From the NCBI GenBank assembly GCA_938040055.1, contig CALHWY010000013.1, positions 62,001 to 126,000 on the forward strand: 64,000 nucleotides of DNA, read 5' to 3'. Below the pieces are notes generated by a model. It ran no database searches and was not told the origin of the DNA. It worked only from the letters and a program-made list of their open reading frames with translations. This DNA is from an uncultured Endomicrobiia bacterium (GTDB lineage Bacteria > Elusimicrobiota > Endomicrobiia > Endomicrobiales > Endomicrobiaceae). This document shows, piece by piece, positions 1 through 7,323 of this stretch. A program made the position numbers and the translations under genes. The stretch's first letter is position 1. Each line of letters opens with the position of its first letter.

Positions 1-1
1 T

Positions 2-331
2 TATAAACCTCTGTTTGAAAATGTCAAAAGAATTGTTGAAAACAATGGCATGGGATGTCTTATTGAAAATGAAAAAGAACAAGACAGCTTTTCCTGCCCG
101 CAAATCAAAATAACTTTTTTTGAAAAAGACGGAGAAAACAGTCCGCTTTCCGGAGAAACGGCCGGTTTTGCCGTCGCTTTCGACAAAATAAACAATCAGA
201 TCGTTATTTATGAAAGCAATCTTTTCGGCAAAGCAAAGGAAAGCGCCGCGAGGTATGATGTTGAAGGCGTAACCGAAGATTTCCTTTCGCTCAGAATCGT
301 CAAACTTCTGAAAGAAATAGTTCTCAGGTAA
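2..331 (+). CDS. C-terminal fragment of an unrecognised protein
   Basis: The reading frame is open from the left edge and ends at TAA 329-331, so only the last 109 or so residues are visible; an internal ATG at 50 is unlikely to be the true start because the frame continues upstream. The visible part is mixed charged/hydrophobic with a short beta-rich core and an amphipathic C-terminal helix ending in KLLKEIVLR. I do not recognise a family and see no signal peptide, metal-binding motif or repeat. It converges on the minus-strand 3D-domain gene, with about 70 bases between them. The coding call rests on frame integrity and on codon use resembling its neighbours. Confidence 0.6.
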   Translation, partial: YKPLFENVKRIVENNGMGCLIENEKEQDSFSCPQIKITFFEKDGENSPLSGETAGFAVAFDKINNQIVIYESNLFGKAKESAARYDVEGVTEDFLSLRIVKLLKEIVLR

Positions 332-401
332 ACGGGCGTAAAAGCGGCTTTGGCAAAGGCGTTTGCATGCAAAATCCTTTTTTGTCCCGCTTTTTTTCAG
401 G

Positions 402-1238
402 TTAATATTCTTCCGAAGGTTCCAGAATGTATACCGTAACGTCCCGGAACATCCACGAAAGCTCTTCCTGCGCATTGTTTACTCCGAGATCCACCCTGTT
501 GCCTTTTATGAGATTGCCCGTGTCTCCGGCATAACCGTATCCGTATCCCGAAATGAAAAGCCTGGTTTTAAGAGGAATTATTTTAGGATCGACCGCTACT
601 ATTCCGCGCTGCATTTTCTGTCCTAAAAATGTCACGGTGCCGTCTCCCCACGCCAAAGGATCGCCCGGATAGTACGCCGTAGCCACCATTTTCATTCTTT
701 TTGCTTTTGTAAGGTCGAAAATTTTTTCTATCTTATTATTTTCCGTAAGCAGCGCCAGCCTGTAAAAATTTTTCGCTACGGTTCTGTCTCTCAAAACTTC
801 TCTTTCGTAAAATATTCCGTCATAATAAGTTTCAATGACGTCTTTTAAACTGGTTTTTTCGACTCCTTTTTGAAGTTCGACTTTTCTGAGATTGGAATTA
901 TATCTTCTGCTCCAGGTCATTCTGAAGGGAATCGATTCGGTTATTCTTTTTTTTTCGCGGGTAACTCTTGTGATCTTAACGGTTTCATGCGTTTTTATCG
1001 GTTTTTCCATATCCTTGGACGCGAAATCCAGCTCTCCCATTTCTATACCGTATTTTTTCAGAACCGTTTTTAGGGGAATATTTTTATAAGGTATGACGGA
1101 ATATGTTTTACCGTCGGCCTTTATAAATGCCCTGGCGCGAAGCAGCCCCGGAAATGCAATCACTTTTGAAAACGCGAAAACGCCCAGGGAAACGGATAAA
1201 AGCTTTATGATTTTATGGAATTTATTTTTCCTTTTCAT
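402..1238 (-). CDS. 3D-domain (YabE/MltA-like) cell-wall protein
   Basis: Secreted or membrane-anchored protein of 278 residues. Residues about 8-30 form a hydrophobic signal/anchor. The middle (about 35-180) resembles the ubiquitin-like and G5 regions that precede 3D domains in YabE/RpfB-type proteins. Residues 182-278 are a 3D domain: the three aspartates that name the family are visible as VDP (Asp217), AGDTG (Asp239) and VDLG (Asp250). The 3D fold is shared with the MltA lytic transglycosylases, so a peptidoglycan-cleaving role is likely but not proven. The start overlaps the end of the upstream radical SAM gene by 17 bases, so they are translationally coupled. In Bacillus subtilis a 3D/G5 gene (yabE) also follows tatD and metS, which supports the call. 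Confidence 0.85.
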   Translation of the reverse strand: MKRKNKFHKIIKLLSVSLGVFAFSKVIAFPGLLRARAFIKADGKTYSVIPYKNIPLKTVLKKYGIEMGELDFASKDMEKPIKTHETVKITRVTREKKRITESIPFRMTWSRRYNSNLRKVELQKGVEKTSLKDVIETYYDGIFYEREVLRDRTVAKNFYRLALLTENNKIEKIFDLTKAKRMKMVATAYYPGDPLAWGDGTVTFLGQKMQRGIVAVDPKIIPLKTRLFISGYGYGYAGDTGNLIKGNRVDLGVNNAQEELSWMFRDVTVYILEPSEEY

Positions 1239-1824
1239 CTAAATAAGGGCGGAGCCTGAAATCCGCGCCTGCCGCTTCGGCTATGCTTTTTATTTTGGAG
1301 ACGTCAAGACCGGGCAGTTCCACCGCCGTTATGACTACCGTCGGGATGTATTTTTTCGCGAGTTTGGCAAAACTGATTATTTCGTCGAAAGATTCTTCTT
1401 TAAACATCGGGCGGTTGAAGGCATTGAACTCTTCCGGGCCGCTTCCGTTAAGACTTATGGAAACGGCGTCTATAAGTCCTTTAAGCATAGGAAGAATATT
1501 TTTTCCATGGTAGCGGTTGGCGAGTCCGGCCGTGTTGACCCGCGTTTTTCCTCCGTTGGCTTTTATCCATTTGGCTATTTCAGCTACGTCTCCGGGCCTT
1601 ATCAGCGCGTCTCCGTATCCGCAGAAAATTATTTCATTGTACTTTCCGGGATTGCCTATGGATTCAATAACTTCTCCGACGGAAGGCTCTTTTTCAAGCT
1701 TCAGATCGTTGCCTCTGAACTCGTTCGCCCATTTATGTTTTATGCAGTAAGGGCAGGCCATCATGCATCTGTTTGTTATGTTCAAATAAAGATTATCGCC
1801 GTAAGCATAAGAAATGGTGTTCAT
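1222..1824 (-). CDS. TatD-associated radical SAM protein
   Basis: Short radical SAM enzyme of 200 residues. The cluster-binding CxxxCxxC is at Cys20, Cys24 and Cys27 (CMMACPYC), preceded by NITNRC, the usual entry strand of the family. GYGDALIRP at about 70 corresponds to the GGE-type SAM-binding segment, and NTAG and SLNG further on are later barrel strands. Size and the neighbouring tatD match the small family named radical SAM protein, TatD family-associated. The substrate is unknown. A G-rich tract (GCGGGG) five bases before the ATG acts as a plausible ribosome site. A 123-base gap separates it from tatD upstream, and it overlaps the 3D-domain gene downstream. Confidence 0.85.
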   Translation of the reverse strand: MNTISYAYGDNLYLNITNRCMMACPYCIKHKWANEFRGNDLKLEKEPSVGEVIESIGNPGKYNEIIFCGYGDALIRPGDVAEIAKWIKANGGKTRVNTAGLANRYHGKNILPMLKGLIDAVSISLNGSGPEEFNAFNRPMFKEESFDEIISFAKLAKKYIPTVVITAVELPGLDVSKIKSIAEAAGADFRLRPYLDEKEK

Positions 1825-1947
1825 ACAAACCCCGCTAAAATTGAAAATTTACAAAGCTTGGCCGCCGGTATTGCGGATTTTATCTTTGTAAAAAGCCGAC
1901 GTTTTAACCGCAGGCAAGTCCCCTTCCGCGCCGCAGAGAAATTTCCG

Positions 1948-2718
1948 TTAAATTGCGCTTTGCAGATTAAACAGCCTTTGCGCATTGTCCGATGTTATTT
2001 CCGCAGCCTCTTTGAAAGAAATATTTTTAATCTCTGCGATTTTCGCTACCGTCTCCGTTATATATGCCGGCTCGTTTCTGCGTCCCCTGTATTTTTGCGG
2101 GGCAAGATACGGGCAGTCGGTTTCCGCAAGAAGTTTGGATATGTCGGTTTCCGCCACTATCTGCCTGAGTTTGTCTGATTTGGGAAATGTGACCGGGCCG
2201 TCTATGCCGAGCATAAATCCCATTTCAACATATGTTTTTGCTTCTTGCAGCGTTCCCGAAAAGCAGTGGATGACGCCTTTTGGGAGATTTTTGCAGTTTT
2301 TTAAAATAGCCAGCAGTTCCGCATAAGCGCTGCGGCAGTGAATAATCAGCGTCTTGTCAAGCCCGGCCGCCATGTCAAGCTGCCTTAAAAGAACTTCTCT
2401 CTGCGTTTTTCTGGGAGACAGATCATAATAATAGTCCAGCCCGATTTCTCCTATGGCCACGGTCTTTTTGTCCCGTAAAAGCTTTTCAAGTTTCTCAAAG
2501 TCTTTTTCGGATGCTTTTTGAGCTTCATGGGGATGAATGCCGTAGGATATGAAAATATTGTCTTTTTTTACGAATTCCCTTCCTTTATCCCAAAGCCCGG
2601 GTTCGCAGGATATCTCTATTATTTTATTTATTCCGGCGTCAAATGCCCGTTTTGTGACTTCGTCTCTGTCACCGTCGAACTTCGGATCCGTTAAATGCGC
2701 GTGGGTGTCTGTTATCAT
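1948..2718 (-). CDS. tatD: TatD family metal-dependent hydrolase/DNase
   Basis: Complete 256-residue TIM-barrel hydrolase of the TatD/YcfH (YabD) family, thought to act as a 3'-5' exonuclease on DNA or RNA. Metal ligands are visible: His6 and His8 in DTHAHL, Glu91 in IGEIGLDYYY, His127 in IIHCR, His151 in GVIHCFSG and Asp201 in ETDCPYL. The ATG overlaps the stop of metG in an ATGA arrangement, so the two are coupled. Length is typical. The metG-tatD order is conserved in many bacteria. Confident in the family; the exact physiological substrate is not shown by the sequence. Confidence 0.93.
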   Translation of the reverse strand: MITDTHAHLTDPKFDGDRDEVTKRAFDAGINKIIEISCEPGLWDKGREFVKKDNIFISYGIHPHEAQKASEKDFEKLEKLLRDKKTVAIGEIGLDYYYDLSPRKTQREVLLRQLDMAAGLDKTLIIHCRSAYAELLAILKNCKNLPKGVIHCFSGTLQEAKTYVEMGFMLGIDGPVTFPKSDKLRQIVAETDISKLLAETDCPYLAPQKYRGRRNEPAYITETVAKIAEIKNISFKEAAEITSDNAQRLFNLQSAI

Positions 2719-4265
2719 TTTTGCTCTGCCTGTATTCTCGGGAATAATGCCTGCGCCTGTCTCAGCGGCGAACCGGCCGGCGAAAATCCTTCTCCGGGTA
2801 TTGTCTTGTCTTTAAAATACTTTTTTGCGCTTTCTTCAATATTTCCTTTGGCGGCGCATATTGACCAGATCCGCGCGGAAAGATCCGGCATAAAAGCAAG
2901 AAGGTATACGGCTATTATATCCGCTGCCTGTAAATACGAGTATATGCAGGCGGGCAGTTTTTCGGGTTCGGTTTTGGCGAGTTTCCACGGAGCGTCATTT
3001 TCGATTTGCCGGTTCACAAGCGTTATTGCGTCCTGCAGAGCGTCCGCGGCTTTGTGAAAATATAAATTATCCAATGCCGGCCTGAACGAATCCTCAAGTA
3101 TCTTTGCGGCTTTGCGCGCAAGCTCGAGATCGGGCCGCACCGGGGGAACTTTCAATTCAAAGTATTTGTCGGCCATCTTGACTGTTCTGGAAATGAGATT
3201 TCCCAGATTGTTCGCAAGGTCGGTATTATATTTTAAAATGAGTCCGGACCAGGAAATATCCCCGTCCGGGCCGAAAGGTATCAGGCTGACGGACAGATAT
3301 CGCGCCGCGTCAACCCCGAACTTTTCCGCAAGTTCCTGCGGGGAAATAACATTGCCCAGGGTTTTTGACATCTTTGAGCCGTTCAAAGTGAAAAATCCGT
3401 GCGAGTAAACTTTTTTCGGGACGGCAAGACCTGCGCCCATAAGTACCGCGGGCCATATGACGGAGTGAAACCATAAAATGTCTTTTGCCATAAGATGAAC
3501 GTCAGCCGGCCAGTATTTTTGAAACCGCTCTTTATCGTCCGGATATCCTACGGCGGTTATATAGTTTATAAGAGCGTCTATCCATACATATGCGGTTTGC
3601 GTTTTATCAAAAGGAAGGGGTACGCCCCATTCCACCGCGGTTCTAGATATGCTTATATCCTCAAGCCCGAGCCTGAGTTTGCCTATAATCTCATTCTTTC
3701 TTTCCTGCGGCTGTATTTCAATATATTCTTTATGGGCAGGATCCGTTATTCTGGCAAGCAGCTCGTTTTGAAAGGCCGAAAGCCTGAAAAAGTAATTTTC
3801 TTCGGAATGCAAAACAGGCTTTTTTTTGTGATCCGGACAGCAGCCGTTTCCGTCAAGATCTTTTTCGGCCAGAAATTTTTCGCAGCCTACGCAATATAGC
3901 GCTTCGTATTTGTTTTTAAAAATAAGACCTTTGTCGAACAAAGCCTGCGTTATCGTCTGCACCGTATATTTGTGGCTTTTTTCCGTAGTGCGTATAAAAC
4001 CGTCATTGGATATGTTGAGAAGTTTCCACGCTTCTTTGAACTTTCCGCTCATAAAATCGCAGAGTTCCTGCGGGGTTTTTCCTTTCTCTTCGGCGGCCTG
4101 GGCTATTTTTGCGCCGTGTTCGTCGGTCCCGGTGAGAAAATAAACGTCAAAACCGTTCAGCCTTTTCCATCTGGCCACAATATCGGCGGCTATGGTGGTA
4201 TAACAATGGCCTATGTGCGGAATATCATTGACATAGTAAATGGGAGTTGTAATGTAAAATTTCAT
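2715..4265 (-). CDS. metG: Methionyl-tRNA synthetase
   Basis: Charges tRNA-Met with methionine in the cytoplasm. The class I signature appears as PHIGH at residues 16-20 and the KMSKS loop as KMSKT near 297-301. The zinc-knuckle region has CVGC followed by CCPDH, a one-knuckle pattern. The anticodon-binding helical domain follows (about 340-510). At 516 residues it is the short form and lacks the C-terminal EMAP/Trbp111-like tRNA-binding domain found in longer bacterial MetG. Start and stop overlap ricT and tatD by ATGA junctions, so it sits in the middle of one translationally coupled operon. Confidence 0.96.
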   Translation of the reverse strand: MKFYITTPIYYVNDIPHIGHCYTTIAADIVARWKRLNGFDVYFLTGTDEHGAKIAQAAEEKGKTPQELCDFMSGKFKEAWKLLNISNDGFIRTTEKSHKYTVQTITQALFDKGLIFKNKYEALYCVGCEKFLAEKDLDGNGCCPDHKKKPVLHSEENYFFRLSAFQNELLARITDPAHKEYIEIQPQERKNEIIGKLRLGLEDISISRTAVEWGVPLPFDKTQTAYVWIDALINYITAVGYPDDKERFQKYWPADVHLMAKDILWFHSVIWPAVLMGAGLAVPKKVYSHGFFTLNGSKMSKTLGNVISPQELAEKFGVDAARYLSVSLIPFGPDGDISWSGLILKYNTDLANNLGNLISRTVKMADKYFELKVPPVRPDLELARKAAKILEDSFRPALDNLYFHKAADALQDAITLVNRQIENDAPWKLAKTEPEKLPACIYSYLQAADIIAVYLLAFMPDLSARIWSICAAKGNIEESAKKYFKDKTIPGEGFSPAGSPLRQAQALFPRIQAEQK

Positions 4266-5071
4266 TTTCTGTCCTTTTTGTTCTTGTTTTTGATCGCTTC
4301 TATCGTGTAAATTTTAAATTCCCTGTCGCCGAAATCGGCCGTGACGGTTTCTTTTATGCAGTCTATCGCCGCGAGTTTCGCTTTTCCGTCGGGAGTGTTT
4401 ATGGTATCTCCGATTTCCGGCAGCTTTTTTTTAATATTTGCATAATGCTCGTTTTCATAGGCTATGCAGCACATAAGCCTTCCGCAAAGACCGGAAAGTT
4501 TAGCCGTATTCAGCGAAAGATCCTGCTCTTTCGCCATGTCTATGGTCACGGAACTGAAATCTTTAAGAAAACTCTGGCAGCACAGAACCTGTCCGCATGT
4601 GCCGATGCCTCCGACCATTTTCGATTCGTCTCTCACCCCTATCTGAACCATCTGTATTCTGGTCTTTAAAATATGTCCGAGATCTTTTATAAGCTCTCTG
4701 AAGTCTACTCTTGTTTCCGATGTATAATATACGAACAGTTTGGAGCGGTCGAAAGTATACTGCACGCAGGTAAGCTTCATGTCAAGCTCGTGATCATCGG
4801 CTTTGTCTATGACTATAGCCTGGGCCTTTATATTCCTTTCTTCATTTTCGGCCAGTTTTCTTTTATCTTCTTCGGTAAGCTTTCTTACGACTTTGCCTAT
4901 GCGCTCTTTGCTTTTGGCGATATTTTTTTCGCGTTCGCATACTACTCCGGCTTCAAGGCCGTGTTCCGTCTCTACTATTACCCTGTCTCCGGTTTTAAGA
5001 TCCAGGTGCCCCACCTCGGCGTAAATCTTATCTTTAATTCTTCTTACCATTATTCCCACTGCGATTGGCAT
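4262..5071 (-). CDS. ricT: PSP1-domain protein RicT/YaaT
   Basis: 269-residue PSP1 superfamily protein. In Bacillus, RicT forms the Y-complex (RicA-RicF-RicT), which binds [4Fe-4S] clusters and adjusts mRNA processing by RNase Y. The cysteine-rich core is present as GTCGQVLCC and CGRLMCC. The C-terminal part (about 220-269) is basic and ends in a lysine-rich tail. A clear ribosome site (GGAGAT) stands five bases before the ATG. The gene lies between holB and metG, the same relative order as in Firmicutes. No RicA or RicF homologue is visible in the window, so a role identical to Bacillus cannot be assumed. Confidence 0.92.
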   Translation of the reverse strand: MPIAVGIMVRRIKDKIYAEVGHLDLKTGDRVIVETEHGLEAGVVCEREKNIAKSKERIGKVVRKLTEEDKRKLAENEERNIKAQAIVIDKADDHELDMKLTCVQYTFDRSKLFVYYTSETRVDFRELIKDLGHILKTRIQMVQIGVRDESKMVGGIGTCGQVLCCQSFLKDFSSVTIDMAKEQDLSLNTAKLSGLCGRLMCCIAYENEHYANIKKKLPEIGDTINTPDGKAKLAAIDCIKETVTADFGDREFKIYTIEAIKNKNKKDRK

Positions 5072-5093
5072 TTTTATCTCCGTTGCCGTTTAT

Positions 5094-6065
5094 TTATATT
5101 TTCAACGTGCTTGAATTGTCTTTAATTTCCTTAAGATCGAAAAACAAATTGTCCAGAACGGTCTGCGCGTTCACATTGCGCAGTATCAAAGCTTTTGACT
5201 TTGTCAGCAGGTCGAGAGAGTCCGCCGCGCTTTTGGGGTAAAGACGGAAATCTTTTTTTGCTTCGGCGATCATCGCGTCTATATATTCAACCGCTTTTGC
5301 TTTGTCTCTTGAAATGCTTCTGGACAGTTCAAGCATTTCCGATATATGCATATCTTTAGTTTTAAGTTTAAGCCACAGGGACAACCCTTCGTTTTCATTG
5401 CCCTCGGCAAGCTTTTCCGCTTCTTCAATTGAGCCTTCGCTCAGCGCGGCTATTTCCCGCGCTTTTGCCGCAGAAAAAGAACGGTTAAGCATTAAATAAC
5501 TTGCGATCATATCCTGCTCCAAAGGCTGGAAAAATAAAGTCTGCGAACGGGAGACTATAGTCTGCGGTATGGTCTCCTTATGTCCGGCTATGAGTATAAG
5601 TATCGTGTTTTCAGGAGGTTCTTCCAGGGTTTTGAGCAGGCAGTTCGCCGCGGCGGAATTCATTTTTTCAGCCGGTTCTACGATAAAAAACTTCCATTTG
5701 GCTTCATGGGCTTTCGTGGACACTTCTTTTTGCAGATATCTTACGGTTTCTATTTTGATGGTTTTCTGTTTTTCAAAATCCTCGTCAAGCATTTCCGCCT
5801 GTTTTGCGAAATCCATGAGATGGAAATCCGGATGGCTGTTTTTGGATATTTTTTCGCAGTTAAGGCACTTTCCGCAGGCGCCGGTGTCGGTTTTGGTAAA
5901 ATCGTTTGTTGTGCAGTTAAGGATTTTTGCGAATTCCGCGGCCGTAGATTTTTTGCCGACTCCGTTTTGTCCCATAAAAATATATGCGTGCGGTATCTTG
6001 CCGCTTTTGATTTGTCCGGACAAAATTGCCTTTATTTTCTGCTGTCCTAATATGTTTTCAAACAT
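5094..6065 (-). CDS. holB: DNA polymerase III delta-prime subunit
   Basis: Clamp-loader subunit of 323 residues. The N-terminal AAA+ domain has a P-loop-like GQNGVGKKS near 33-41 and a zinc module of the CGKCLNCEK type near 64-72. The LLKTLEEPP helix and the sensor-like SRSQ (near 174) follow, then the small helical lid domain and a collar domain. The N-terminus (FENILGQQ) is typical of HolB/DnaX relatives; the short length and partner tmk favour delta-prime rather than DnaX. It overlaps the end of tmk by eight bases and is followed 22 bases on by ricT. Confidence 0.9.
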   Translation of the reverse strand: MFENILGQQKIKAILSGQIKSGKIPHAYIFMGQNGVGKKSTAAEFAKILNCTTNDFTKTDTGACGKCLNCEKISKNSHPDFHLMDFAKQAEMLDEDFEKQKTIKIETVRYLQKEVSTKAHEAKWKFFIVEPAEKMNSAAANCLLKTLEEPPENTILILIAGHKETIPQTIVSRSQTLFFQPLEQDMIASYLMLNRSFSAAKAREIAALSEGSIEEAEKLAEGNENEGLSLWLKLKTKDMHISEMLELSRSISRDKAKAVEYIDAMIAEAKKDFRLYPKSAADSLDLLTKSKALILRNVNAQTVLDNLFFDLKEIKDNSSTLKI

Positions 6066-6708
6066 TTTTGATAATCCTGTCCACCGCTTTTCTTATCGCG
6101 GACTGCGTTTTGTTTATGTCTTTGCGCGTTCTGACCGTTTTTATTCTTTCAGGATATTTTTTCGCAAGTTCAAGATATCCTTTCCTTACGGCTTTGTGAA
6201 AACTTGAAGTTTCTCTTTCTATTCTGTCTCCGTTTTTTCCGTAAGCTTCTTTGTCCAGCCCTTTCGCTTTGTTGACTCCCTTGTCGGGATTTATGTCCAT
6301 ATATATCGTGATCGCCGGCTTAAGCCCGAAAGAAGCGGCATTATTAAGTTTGCCGATTAAAGACAAATCAAGCTTTCTGCCGTAGCCCTGATAAGCGAGA
6401 GTGGCGTCCGTAAACCTGTCGCATATAACGGCTTTTCCGCTTTTAAGAGCGGGATATATGATTTCTTCAATATGCTGGGCTCTGGCGGCTTCATAAAGAA
6501 ACAGCTCGCTTAAAGGGGAGAGTTCTGTTGCCGGGTCAAGAAGAATTTTCCTTATCGCTTCGGCTAAAGACGTTCCTCCCGGCTCTCTTGTAAGCAAAAC
6601 CTCAAAACCCCTGCTTTCAAGATATTCTTTTAAAAGAATGGAATGAGTGCTTTTGCCTGAACCTTCTCCGCCTTCAATGGTAATAAACAAAGGTTTAGAT
6701 CTTTTCAT
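6058..6708 (-). CDS. tmk: Thymidylate kinase
   Basis: Phosphorylates dTMP to dTDP for DNA synthesis. Residues 13-21 form the P-loop (GGEGSGKST), TREPGGT supplies the dTMP-binding segment and CDRF with YQGYGR the DR(Y/H/F) motif. Length (216) is usual. It is the first gene of the minus-strand housekeeping operon. No Shine-Dalgarno sequence precedes the ATG; instead a promoter-like pair lies so close (-10 box ending nine bases upstream) that the transcript would start almost at the initiation codon. Confidence 0.94.
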   Translation of the reverse strand: MKRSKPLFITIEGGEGSGKSTHSILLKEYLESRGFEVLLTREPGGTSLAEAIRKILLDPATELSPLSELFLYEAARAQHIEEIIYPALKSGKAVICDRFTDATLAYQGYGRKLDLSLIGKLNNAASFGLKPAITIYMDINPDKGVNKAKGLDKEAYGKNGDRIERETSSFHKAVRKGYLELAKKYPERIKTVRTRKDINKTQSAIRKAVDRIIKNV

Positions 6709-6717
6709 TAATGTGTA

Positions 6718-6747
6718 ATTCTATCAAAAAAAGCTTGATAGTGTCCA
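6718..6747 (-). promoter_or_regulatory. Candidate promoter of the tmk operon
   Basis: Read on the minus strand: -35 TGGACA (6747-6742), 18-base spacer, -10 TAGAAT (6723-6718). The expected transcription start is about 6711, only three or four bases before the tmk ATG, so the message would be leaderless or nearly so. A CTATCAA/TTGATAG inverted repeat occupies the spacer. Assigned by inspection only. Confidence 0.45.
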
Positions 6748-6855
6748 GAACGGGGAAACGGAGCAAAAACAGCCCCGCCTTTTTTTTATTTTCAGCCGTT
6801 TTAAAGAGGTTCATCGTTGAGTTTGGTGATAAAATTTTAGCTTTGTCTATATTTC

Positions 6856-6884
6856 TTGACATGGGGCGGGGCAAATGCTATAGT
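6856..6884 (+). promoter_or_regulatory. Strong sigma-70-type promoter of the hydrogenase operon
   Basis: Perfect -35 TTGACA at 6856-6861, 17-base spacer, -10 TATAGT at 6879-6884. Predicted start near 6891 gives a leader of about 79 bases before the first gene, with a good ribosome site at its end. The best promoter match in the left half of the window. Confidence 0.7.
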
Positions 6885-6960
6885 GGTTTAAAAATCAATG
6901 AAAATTGATATTTCTTTCTCTGAAATTATTGTTTTTGTAAAAACAATAAACTCTGCAAAC

Positions 6961-6965
6961 GGAGG
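6961..6965 (+). promoter_or_regulatory. Ribosome binding site that fixes the first hydrogenase-gene start
   Basis: GGAGG four bases before the ATG at 6970. An in-frame ATG at 6898 exists but has no ribosome site and would add 24 residues unlike any ferredoxin-like homologue, so 6970 is chosen. Confidence 0.75.
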
Positions 6966-6969
6966 AATA

Positions 6970-7323
6970 ATGCCCTCTCCCAAAGAAGCTTTGCAAGCCA
7001 AAAAAGAAAAAGCGAAACAAATTCTGGAAAAAGAAGGTTTTTTTAAACCGAAACGCGTTTATGTCGGTCTTGCCACATGCGAGATTGCGGCGGGTTCCGT
7101 TCCTGTCTTTGAAGTTTTTAAAAACGGGACAAAAGATTTGCGCGATGTTTTCGTCGGCATAAAAGGCTGCACCGGAAGATGTAATCTCGAACCTACTGTC
7201 GAAGTGGCCGAAGAAGGAGGAAAAACGGTAAAATATGTGCGGGTTAATGAAGAGAAGGCGCGGCGGATAATAGAGCGGCATCTTAAAAAAGGTGAAATTA
7301 TTTACGAGTGGACGGTAAAATGA
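6970..7323 (+). CDS. hndB: HndB-like small subunit of NAD(P)-linked [FeFe] hydrogenase
   Basis: 117-residue thioredoxin-fold [2Fe-2S] ferredoxin-like protein that opens the hydrogenase operon. Visible cysteines are Cys37 (ATCEIAAGS), Cys67 and Cys71 (KGCTGRC followed by NLEP); the fourth ligand of the classical fold is not obvious, as in several HndB-type proteins. It begins with a charged helix (about 1-27), then the beta-alpha-beta core. It probably passes electrons between the flavoprotein and catalytic subunits. Its stop overlaps the likely ATG of the next gene (ATGA), so it is coupled to the NuoF-like subunit. Name by analogy with the Hnd hydrogenase of Desulfovibrio fructosovorans. Confidence 0.8.
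   Translation: MPSPKEALQAKKEKAKQILEKEGFFKPKRVYVGLATCEIAAGSVPVFEVFKNGTKDLRDVFVGIKGCTGRCNLEPTVEVAEEGGKTVKYVRVNEEKARRIIERHLKKGEIIYEWTVK

Noticed and set aside
1507..2178. Antisense open frame of 223 codons over the radical SAM and tatD genes
   Set aside because: No ribosome site or family pattern, and the opposite strand is clearly coding; a product of codon bias.
6898..6969. Upstream ATG giving a 141-residue version of the HndB-like subunit
   Set aside because: No ribosome site at 6898, whereas GGAGG stands four bases before ATG 6970; the extra residues resemble no ferredoxin-like N-terminus.
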